From CAYFWT01 sp964346955 (lineage in GTDB: Bacteria > Patescibacteriota > Minisyncoccia > Portnoybacterales > UBA2143): 13,764 bases of DNA. Position numbers and translations under genes: made by a program. The stretch spans positions 1-13,764 of the forward strand of contig CAYFWT010000011.1 in the NCBI GenBank assembly GCA_964346955.1, given 5' to 3'. This document shows positions 6,256-11,793 of the stretch, in pieces. How positions within the stretch are numbered: the stretch's first letter is position 1; each line of letters starts with the position of its first letter. The notes under the pieces are model-generated. The model ran no database searches, was not told the origin of the DNA, and worked only from the letters and a program-made list of their open reading frames with translations.

Positions 6256-6266
6256 TCTGTGGATGG
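6237..6266 (+). promoter_or_regulatory. Upstream group of GGATAA boxes
   Basis: Three phased partial copies of TGTGGATAA: TCCGGATAA (6237), TGGGGATAA (6247) and TGTGGATGG (6258), 10 and 11 bases apart. They overlap the 3' end of the UPF0104 gene and lie about 90 bases upstream of the mraZ -35 box. They are either weak DnaA-type sites or a distal regulator site; functionality is unproven. Confidence 0.35.
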
Positions 6267-6284
6267 AAGAAATACCTAGACCAC

Positions 6285-6312
6285 AAAAAATGGCTTAATT
6301 AAGCCATTTTTT
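6285..6312. terminator. Bidirectional intrinsic terminator
   Basis: A perfect 28-bp palindrome with core TGGCTTAATTAAGCCA, preceded by six A and followed by six T. It ends the 3309-6255 transcript and isolates the mraZ promoter. The A-run would make it work on the opposite strand too. Confidence 0.88.
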
Positions 6313-6348
6313 ATTTTAGTTTAATTAGCTCCTTTTATTTTTATAGGT

Positions 6349-6377
6349 TTGACAGAGATGGCTTGGTGGAATATATT
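6349..6377 (+). promoter_or_regulatory. Sigma70-type promoter of the mraZ division cluster
   Basis: A perfect TTGACA (6349-6354), a 17-bp spacer and TATATT (6372-6377). The start of transcription would be near 6384, giving a 5'-UTR of about 60 bases that contains the TGTGGATAA boxes. Confidence 0.78.
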
Positions 6378-6395
6378 TAAAGTAAAGTAGATAAT

Positions 6396-6436
6396 TGTGG
6401 ATAAAAGTGGGGATAAATAAAGATAACTGTGGATAA
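6396..6436 (+). promoter_or_regulatory. DnaA-box-like / MraZ-box-like repeats upstream of mraZ
   Basis: Two exact TGTGGATAA nine-mers (6396-6404 and 6428-6436), the reverse complement of the strong DnaA box TTATCCACA, flank a one-mismatch copy TGGGGATAA (6408-6416). GTGG cores at 6397 and 6407 are exactly 10 bases apart, which also resembles the short-spaced GTGG/TGGG repeats bound by MraZ. They lie between the predicted transcription start and the mraZ start codon, a position suited to repression. Confidence 0.6.
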
Positions 6437-6443
6437 CCAAAAT

Positions 6444-6875
6444 ATGTTCATCGGGGAATATTTTCATACCATAGACACTAAAAGACGATTAGCTATCCCA
6501 GCTAAGTTTCGTAAGGACTTAGGTAAGCAGGCTGTTCTAACTAGGGGACTTGATAATTGTCTTTATCTTTATCCCTCAAAGGAGTGGGAAAAATTAGCTG
6601 AAAAATTAGCTCATTTGCCAATTACGCGAGCTGATAGCCGAGCCTTTGCTCGTTTAATGTTGGCTGGGGCCATGGATGTTACTTTAGACCAATTAGGAAG
6701 AATACTTATCCCTGATTACCTAAAAGAATACGCTGGCTTAGGGAAAAAAGCTGTTGTGGCTGGTCTTTATAATCGAATAGAAATTTGGGACGAAAGGAAA
6801 TGGGAATCTTACAAAAACCAAACCACCAAACAAGTAGAAGACATTGCCGAGAAAATGAACGAATTAGGAATTTAA
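6444..6875 (+). CDS. mraZ: Transcriptional regulator MraZ
   Basis: MraZ is a ring-forming, AbrB-fold DNA-binding protein that heads the division and cell wall cluster and usually represses it. 143 residues, standard size, with both SpoVT-AbrB-like halves: FHTIDTKRRLAIPAKFR near the N-terminus and the second DQLGRILIPDYLKEYAGL near residue 90. I place the start at ATG 6444, since the family begins MFIGEY. A longer frame from GTG 6429 is possible, but that GTG lies inside a TGTGGATAA box and adds five residues not found in relatives. There is no Shine-Dalgarno sequence. It is followed by rsmH after four bases and probably autoregulated through the boxes upstream. Confidence 0.95.
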   Translation: MFIGEYFHTIDTKRRLAIPAKFRKDLGKQAVLTRGLDNCLYLYPSKEWEKLAEKLAHLPITRADSRAFARLMLAGAMDVTLDQLGRILIPDYLKEYAGLGKKAVVAGLYNRIEIWDERKWESYKNQTTKQVEDIAEKMNELGI

Positions 6876-6879
6876 AACG

Positions 6880-7752
6880 ATGCACCAACCGGTTCTCTTA
6901 AAAGAAGTTTTATATTATCTTAATCCATTACCCGGAGGGAATTTTATTGATTGCACAGTTGGTTTTGGTGGGCACGCTCTACCGATTTTAAAACAAGTTG
7001 TTCCTGATGGAAAAGTTTTGGGGATTGAGTTAGATGAGAAAGTTTTGGAAATTTTGAGAGAGAAGAAGATGGCCAAAAAGTTAATTTTGATTCAAGGAAA
7101 TTTTGCTGATTTAAAAAAGTTAGTCAAGAAAAATAACTTCCAGCCAGTTAATGGAATCTTATTTGATTTAGGGATGTCTTCTTGGCAGATAGAAAAGAGC
7201 GGCCGAGGGTTTTCATTCCAAAAGGATGAACCCTTGATTATGCGTTATGGCCCCCAAGGGCTGGCCGCAGAAGAAATAGTTAATCAATGGTCAGAAAAAG
7301 AATTGATTAAAATTTTAAAAGAGTACGGTCAAGAAAGATACGCTAGGCGGATTGTTCAGGGGATTATTCAAGCCAGACGAATTAAGCCGATTAAAACAAC
7401 CAGTCAATTAGTCAAGATTATTCACCAAACAGTCCCCATCAAATACAGACAGGGACGTCTCCATTTTGCCAGCCGCACTTTTCAAGCCTTCCGGATAGTC
7501 GTTAACAGTGAGCTTAATAATTTAGAGAAAGCGCTGCCCCAAGCTCTAGAGGTGTTGGAATCGGGAGGTCGCTTAGTGGTTATTTCTTTCCATTCTTTAG
7601 AAGATAGAATTGTTAAAAACTTTTTTCGACAAGCAACCAAAGAAAATCAGCTAAATATTTTAACCAAAAAACCAATTAGGCCTACCCAAGAAGAGATAAG
7701 GCTAAATCCTCGAAGCAGAAGTGCCAGACTTCGCGCCGCCCTAAAAATGTAG
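6880..7752 (+). CDS. rsmH: 16S rRNA (cytosine-1402 N4) methyltransferase RsmH
   Basis: RsmH (MraW) uses SAM to methylate N4 of C1402 in the 30S P-site. 290 residues, slightly under the usual 300-315. The SAM-binding motif is NFIDCTVGFGGH (residues 21-32), followed by VLGIELD, ILFDLGMSSWQ (Asp96) and RGFSF (109-113). The C-terminal signature RTFQAFRIVVNSEL and GGRLVVISFHSLEDRIVK is intact. One deviation: PLIMRYG around residue 120, where most relatives have PLDMRM, so an acidic residue is replaced by Ile. Second gene of the division cluster. Its stop codon is the first unit of a 7-bp tandem repeat. Confidence 0.96.
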   Translation: MHQPVLLKEVLYYLNPLPGGNFIDCTVGFGGHALPILKQVVPDGKVLGIELDEKVLEILREKKMAKKLILIQGNFADLKKLVKKNNFQPVNGILFDLGMSSWQIEKSGRGFSFQKDEPLIMRYGPQGLAAEEIVNQWSEKELIKILKEYGQERYARRIVQGIIQARRIKPIKTTSQLVKIIHQTVPIKYRQGRLHFASRTFQAFRIVVNSELNNLEKALPQALEVLESGGRLVVISFHSLEDRIVKNFFRQATKENQLNILTKKPIRPTQEEIRLNPRSRSARLRAALKM

Positions 7753-7784
7753 AATACAGAATTTAGAATATAGAATATAGAATA
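7750..7784 (+). repeat. Five tandem 7-bp units bridging rsmH and the ftsL-like gene
   Basis: TAGAATA, CAGAATT, TAGAATA, TAGAATA, TAGAATA in exact 7-base register. The first unit supplies the rsmH stop codon and the last A of the fifth unit is the A of the next ATG, so the repeat is the entire spacer. Slippage would change spacing but not the coding frames. Confidence 0.85.
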
Positions 7785-8119
7785 TGGCTGTTTATATTAA
7801 ATCTAAAACATTTGGCAAATCTAACCATAATCGTGGCTTAGCTATTTTGAGTATTTTAATTGTTTTTTCTCTTTTTTGCTTGGGTTTTGTTTATTTAATT
7901 CAAACCAATGGCTTGGTGGCGGCCAGTTACCAGATCCGAGAACAGAAAGAATATTTGAGACAACTTCAAACAGAAGCCCAAAAATTAGAGATGGAGATTG
8001 CTTATTGGCAATCGCCAGCCAATCTCGAGGAAATAATTCAGTCCCTCGGTATGATTGAGGTAGGTCAGATAATTTACTTAGAAGAAGAGACAATGGTAGC
8101 ATCGCTTCGCTCAAATTAA
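7784..8119 (+). CDS. FtsL/FtsB-like septum formation protein
   Basis: 111 residues with the layout of the small bitopic divisome proteins FtsL and DivIC/FtsB: a basic cytoplasmic N-terminus (1-18), one membrane helix (about 19-39), then a periplasmic coiled coil (about 47-72, IREQKEYLRQLQTEAQKLEM) and a short tail with LEEIIQSLGM, which recalls the usual asparagine/leucine-rich 'A...LGM' end of FtsL. These proteins link FtsI/FtsW to the rest of the divisome. Position between rsmH and ftsI is the classical place of ftsL, which supports the call because sequence conservation in this family is poor. It has no visible Shine-Dalgarno site; the start is embedded in the 7-bp repeat. Confidence 0.82.
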   Translation: MAVYIKSKTFGKSNHNRGLAILSILIVFSLFCLGFVYLIQTNGLVAASYQIREQKEYLRQLQTEAQKLEMEIAYWQSPANLEEIIQSLGMIEVGQIIYLEEETMVASLRSN

Positions 8120-8139
8120 AAATTCCTTGGATTTAACTT

Positions 8140-9861
8140 ATGAACCGATGGCGTGTCGCTTTTTTCATAATTATCGTCTTTCTCATTGGTAGCGGGGTCT
8201 TAGCCCGCTTATTTTCTCTTCAGATTTTGCAGTATAATTACTACAGTGCTTTAGCCCAAGACCAACACCAGCTTTATCAGAAATTGTTTCCCCAGCGAGG
8301 AGAAATTTTCATCCAGGATTTCTCCAGGAGCCGACGAGATAACCAAGAGTACTATTATCCTATTGCCATTAATAAGGAATTTCAGCAGGTTTATATTGTC
8401 CCCAAAGATATTCCTGATGAGGGAAGAGAGGATATAGTTGAAAAATTGGCCACCCTTCTTGAACTAGACAAAGAAATTATTTTTGAAAGAATGAATAAAG
8501 TTGCTGATCCCTATGAGCCTCTCAAGCATAAGGTTAGTCAAGAAATAGCTCAACAAATCAAAGATTTAGAGATAAAAGGAGTGGGCTTAGTTTCGGAGAC
8601 TTGGCGATATTATCCCTACGACTCGTTAGCCTGTCATCTGCTCGGTTTTGTTGGGATGGATGAAGAAAAAAGGATTGGCCAATATGGCCTCGAGGGTTAT
8701 TATGAAAATGAGTTGAAAGGAGAACTTGGTTTCCTGACTGGGGAAAAAGATACAGCTGGTTATTGGATTCCTTCAGTTTCTCAAAAATTAGAGCCAGCTC
8801 AAGATGGTTCAAAACTTATTTTAACTATTGATCAGAACATCCAGTTTAAGACCGAGAGAGAATTGAGGCAATTAATTGAACGCTGGCAGGCAGTCGCTGG
8901 CACCATCATTGTCATGGAACCAAAGAGCGGAGCGATTAGAGCCATGGCTAGCTGGCCAAATTTTAACCCTAATCAGTACAGTCAAGTAGAAGATATTAAT
9001 ATCTTTCTAAATCCATCAATTCAAAAAGTTTATGAGCCGGGTTCAGTTTTTAAGCCAGTGACTATGGCAGCTGGACTAGACAGCGGTCGGATTAGCCCTT
9101 TTACCACTTATCAAGATAAGGGGCTAATCAGAATTAAAGGAAGCACCATTTCCAATGTTGATGGAAAAGTTTATGGCCAGCAAACAATGACTCAAGTTCT
9201 AGAAAAATCTATTAACACTGGGGCTGTCTTTGTTCAACAAAAAATTGGTCAAGATATTTTTCAAGATTATGTTCAGAGATTTAATTTTGGTCAGCCCACC
9301 GGAATGGATCTCTCCGGAGAAATTAGCGGCGATATATCTAATCTATTTACTGGCCGAGAAATAAATTTGGCTAACATTTCTTTTGGTCAGGGAATTACTG
9401 TGACTCCTTTGGATTTAATTGTTGCCTTAGGGGCAATTGCTAATGATGGTAAATCAATGCGTCCTTACCTTGTTCAAAAAATAATTCAGCCGGATGGCAC
9501 TGAAATAAATAGAGAACCTCAGATGATTAGCCAGGTTATTCCTTCTCAAGTTGTTGAGGCGCTGACTAAAATGCTGGTCAGTGTAGTGGATAATGGCTTC
9601 GGTCGGCCAGCCCGGGTGCCTGGTTATGCTATCGCTGGCAAAACTGGCACTGCTCAAATACCAGACTTGGAAAAAGGCGGTTATTCCGAAGAAACCATTC
9701 ATACTTTTGTTGGTTTTGCTCCAGCTTTTGACCCTCAATTTATTATTTTAATTAAATTAGATAAACCTCAAGGTATTCGCTTTGCTGCTGATTCAGTTAG
9801 CCCGACTTTTAAGAAATTAGCCGAATATTTGTTTAACTATTTGGAGATACCACCCCAATAG
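8140..9861 (+). CDS. ftsI: Penicillin-binding protein FtsI/PBP2-type transpeptidase
   Basis: A class B penicillin-binding protein that cross-links septal peptidoglycan outside the membrane. 573 residues. An N-terminal membrane anchor (about 6-24) precedes the dimerisation domain beginning QRGEIFIQD (52-60), where most relatives have RGxIxDRNG, and the pedestal ending GYYENELKG. The transpeptidase domain has all three active-site motifs: SVFK with Ser302 and Lys305, SIN (357-359) and KTG (501-503). The end FVGFAPAFDPQFIILIKLDKP is typical and no PASTA domains follow. Its place after the ftsL-like gene and before murF favours the divisome (FtsI) role over elongation PBP2; ftsW and mraY are not in the window. 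Confidence 0.94.
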   Translation: MNRWRVAFFIIIVFLIGSGVLARLFSLQILQYNYYSALAQDQHQLYQKLFPQRGEIFIQDFSRSRRDNQEYYYPIAINKEFQQVYIVPKDIPDEGREDIVEKLATLLELDKEIIFERMNKVADPYEPLKHKVSQEIAQQIKDLEIKGVGLVSETWRYYPYDSLACHLLGFVGMDEEKRIGQYGLEGYYENELKGELGFLTGEKDTAGYWIPSVSQKLEPAQDGSKLILTIDQNIQFKTERELRQLIERWQAVAGTIIVMEPKSGAIRAMASWPNFNPNQYSQVEDINIFLNPSIQKVYEPGSVFKPVTMAAGLDSGRISPFTTYQDKGLIRIKGSTISNVDGKVYGQQTMTQVLEKSINTGAVFVQQKIGQDIFQDYVQRFNFGQPTGMDLSGEISGDISNLFTGREINLANISFGQGITVTPLDLIVALGAIANDGKSMRPYLVQKIIQPDGTEINREPQMISQVIPSQVVEALTKMLVSVVDNGFGRPARVPGYAIAGKTGTAQIPDLEKGGYSEETIHTFVGFAPAFDPQFIILIKLDKPQGIRFAADSVSPTFKKLAEYLFNYLEIPPQ

Positions 9862-9871
9862 GTACAAAATT

Positions 9872-11179
9872 ATGATGCGTAGTATCCTTCAATATCTTCT
9901 CAAAATATTAGCTCAGATAGTTCTCTGGCGGTACCAGCCAGAGATTGTCGCCGTAACTGGCAGCGCTGGTAAAACCAGTACTAAAGAGGCAATCTATCAT
10001 GTGCTGAGGAAACAATTTCGGGTCCGACGAAATTTTAGAAATTATAATAACGAAATAGGAGTCCCTCTGACCATTTTAGGAATAGAGACAGGCGGCCGTT
10101 CATTTTTAGCTTGGCTAAATAATTTTCTAAAAGTGGTGGTAACGATTTTATGGGAGAAGAGTTATCCAGAAATTTTAGTTTTAGAAATGGGGGTTGATCG
10201 GCCAGGCGATATGAGATATTTAGTTGATTTTATTCCGGTGAAAGTGGGAGTAATTACCGCCATCGGTCAATTCCCAACCCATGTGGAATTTTTTCCTGAG
10301 AAAGGAAAATTAGTTGAAGAGAAAGCTCTTTTAGTAAAATCTTTGGTCAAGGGAGGCTCAGCTGTCTTAAATTATGATGACTTGACCGTTCGGATAATTG
10401 GCGATGACTTGCCTGAGAGGACTAAGATTATTCATTATGGCTTTGGCCAGGGCGCCGATCTTAAAATTTTCAATTACCAATTTGGCCCAATTACCTCAGG
10501 CCTAACAACTGTTAATTTAGAAAAGGGTGATTTTGGAGTTAGTTTTAAGCTAGATTATCAAGGAAGTGTTGTCCCAGTTAAGTTAAATAGAGTTTTAGGC
10601 AAACAGCAGGCCTATGCCACGGCGGCCGCCACGGCAGTCGGTTTACATTTTGGACTGAACCTAGTAGAAATCTCAGCTGCTTTAAGAAAATATCGTTCTT
10701 TGCCTGGTCGAACTAATTTAATTAAAGGGATTAAAGGGACTTGGATTATTGATGACAGTTATAATGCCTCGCCTTCGGCCACCATAGCTGCTTTAGAGAT
10801 TCTTGAGGAATTTCCTTTAGCTGGGGGGGAAGAAATCCAAAGAAAAATAGCTGTTTTAGGGGATATGTTAGAATTAGGCAAGGAGACAGAGACTGGCCAC
10901 CGGCAAGTTGGTCAAAAAGTAACTTCAGTGGTTAATTTACTTTTTACGGTTGGTTCCCGAGCTCGCTTTATTGCTGAGGAAGCCCGTCAGCAAGGACTGG
11001 CTCCAGAGAAAATTTTTGAATTTTCTTTGCCAGAAAAAGCTGCCAGGGCTGTTCAAGAAGAATTAACCAAGAGAGATGTTATTTTAGTTAAGGGGTCACG
11101 AGCTATTCACATGGAAAAGGTGGTCAGGGAAATTATGGCCCATCCTGAGAAAGCTGAGAAATTGTTAGTCGAGGGCTAG
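9872..11179 (+). CDS. murF: MurF-type ligase lacking the N-terminal UDP-substrate domain
   Basis: MurF adds D-Ala-D-Ala to the UDP-MurNAc-tripeptide with ATP. 435 residues. The ATP P-loop VTGSAGKTSTKE is at residues 28-39, whereas in typical MurF about 80-100 residues of substrate-binding domain 1 come first. Here there is only a hydrophobic helix (about 2-22). The central and C-terminal domains look complete: RNYNNEIGVPLTIL, EMGVDRPGDM, DDSYNASP (294-301) and LGDMLELG. The last two are MurF-typical and argue against MurE or MurC. The hydrophobic start may tether the enzyme to the membrane or to lipid-linked substrate. It begins 10 bases after ftsI (ATGATG, either ATG possible). A functional MurF is likely; how it holds the UDP part is an open question. 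Confidence 0.85.
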   Translation: MMRSILQYLLKILAQIVLWRYQPEIVAVTGSAGKTSTKEAIYHVLRKQFRVRRNFRNYNNEIGVPLTILGIETGGRSFLAWLNNFLKVVVTILWEKSYPEILVLEMGVDRPGDMRYLVDFIPVKVGVITAIGQFPTHVEFFPEKGKLVEEKALLVKSLVKGGSAVLNYDDLTVRIIGDDLPERTKIIHYGFGQGADLKIFNYQFGPITSGLTTVNLEKGDFGVSFKLDYQGSVVPVKLNRVLGKQQAYATAAATAVGLHFGLNLVEISAALRKYRSLPGRTNLIKGIKGTWIIDDSYNASPSATIAALEILEEFPLAGGEEIQRKIAVLGDMLELGKETETGHRQVGQKVTSVVNLLFTVGSRARFIAEEARQQGLAPEKIFEFSLPEKAARAVQEELTKRDVILVKGSRAIHMEKVVREIMAHPEKAEKLLVEG

Positions 11180-11181
11180 AT

Positions 11182-11209
11182 TGGACAAATCTCCTTATTT
11201 ATGTTAGAT
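11182..11209 (+). promoter_or_regulatory. Possible promoter of tRNA-Glu
   Basis: TGGACA (11182-11187), a 16-bp spacer and TTAGAT (11204-11209), 12 bases ahead of the mature tRNA 5' end. Moderate match; the tRNA could also be read through from murF, as no terminator lies between. Confidence 0.4.
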
Positions 11210-11220
11210 TAAAGATAAGT

Positions 11221-11293
11221 GGCCCTATCGTCTAGTGGCCTAGGACATGTGCTTCTCAAGCATAAAACCGGGGTTCGATTCCCCGTGGGGCCA
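11221..11293 (+). tRNA. tRNA-Glu (anticodon CTC)
   Basis: A complete cloverleaf: acceptor GGCCCTA with TGGGGCC (11221-11227, 11286-11292, one G-U pair), D-stem GTCT/GGAC, anticodon stem TGTGC/GCATA with loop TTCTCAA giving CTC (11255-11257), and T-arm CGGGG-TTCGATT-CCCCG (11269-11285). The discriminator is A (11293); CCA is not encoded. It reads GAG codons. Confidence 0.95.
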
Positions 11294-11341
11294 CTAGCAA
11301 AATTTTTAGTTATACTTTACTCATAAATTTTTCCTCTTTAG

Positions 11342-11353
11342 AAAGGAGGTGAT
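11342..11353 (+). promoter_or_regulatory. Extended Shine-Dalgarno sequence
   Basis: AAAGGAGGTGAT matches the complement of the usual 16S 3' tail over 12 bases. The core AGGAGG ends 12 bases before the ATG at 11362, a long spacing. No other gene in the window has anything comparable, which suggests high expression or special control of the following gene. Confidence 0.75.
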
Positions 11354-11361
11354 AATACAAA

Positions 11362-11619
11362 ATGGAAGAAAAATTAGTTGGTAAGGTTACTCATTATTTC
11401 ACCAATATTGGGGTGGCCGTAGTTGAGATTGATGAAGGCGGATTGAAAGTAGGCGACAAAGTTCATATCAAGGGAGCGACCAGCGATTTTGAACAGGAAG
11501 TGACTTCAATGCAGGTAGAGCATGAGAATGTTGAGGTAGCTAAAAAAGGTCAGGCAATTGGTCTCAAGGTTGACCAGCAAGCTAGAGAGGGTGACCAAGT
11601 TTTTAAAATAACTGAGTAA
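11362..11619 (+). CDS. Translation elongation factor-like protein (EF-Tu domain 2-like)
   Basis: An 85-residue single-domain beta-barrel protein. The pattern GKVTHYFTNIGVAVVEI, LKVGDKVHIKG, then TSMQVEHENVEVAKKGQAIGLKV and EGDQVFKI follows domain 2 of translational GTPases (EF-Tu, SelB) and the C-terminal barrel of some U32 peptidases. There is no GTP-binding domain, so it cannot be a GTPase by itself. Short free-standing versions are found in several bacterial and archaeal groups and usually carry only the name 'elongation factor-like'; their role is unknown. Here it follows tRNA-Glu closely and has the best ribosome-binding site of the window. The start ATG is fixed by that site. It is probably a cytoplasmic accessory protein binding RNA or protein. 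Confidence 0.75.
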   Translation: MEEKLVGKVTHYFTNIGVAVVEIDEGGLKVGDKVHIKGATSDFEQEVTSMQVEHENVEVAKKGQAIGLKVDQQAREGDQVFKITE

Positions 11620-11670
11620 TTAATGTAATCCTAATATTAACCAGCAATTGTCAATTGGAAGTTTTGTTGT

Positions 11671-11785
11671 CATTCTGGGCGTCAGCGCCTGCCCGCCAAG
11701 CAAGTTAGCTTGCTGACGTTGCCGGCGAGAGGCATCCTCTAGCCAGCTGTAAATCCTCAGGAAATCCCTCATTTCGTTCAGAATG
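11671..11785. repeat. Nested palindromic repeat upstream of the PP-loop gene
   Basis: Outer arms CATTCTGGGCG (11671-11681) and CGTTCAGAATG (11775-11785) match at 9 of 11 positions. Inside lie CGTCAGC/GCTGACG (11680-11686 with 11712-11718), the hairpin AGCAAG-TTAG-CTTGCT (11699-11714) and AGAGG-CAT-CCTCT (11728-11740). The outer CATTCTG...CAGAATG frame resembles dispersed palindromic repeats that I recall from other genomes. It is GC-richer than its surroundings, is non-coding and ends nine bases before the next gene's start, so it supplies the 5' leader of that gene. Confidence 0.65.
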
Positions 11786-11793
11786 TCCTTCTC

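Noticed and set aside
6237..6436. DnaA-box cluster as a replication origin
   Set aside because: There are no dnaA, dnaN or other origin-linked genes nearby and no clear unwinding region; the boxes sit around a division-gene promoter, so a regulatory role is more likely.
6429..6443. GTG at 6429 as the mraZ start
   Set aside because: The five extra residues are absent from the conserved MFIGEY start of the family, and the GTG is part of the TGTGGATAA box; ATG 6444 is preferred.
11641..11658. CAATTG-T-CAATTG inverted repeat after the elongation-factor-like gene as a terminator
   Set aside because: The stem is short and AT-rich and no T-run follows directly.
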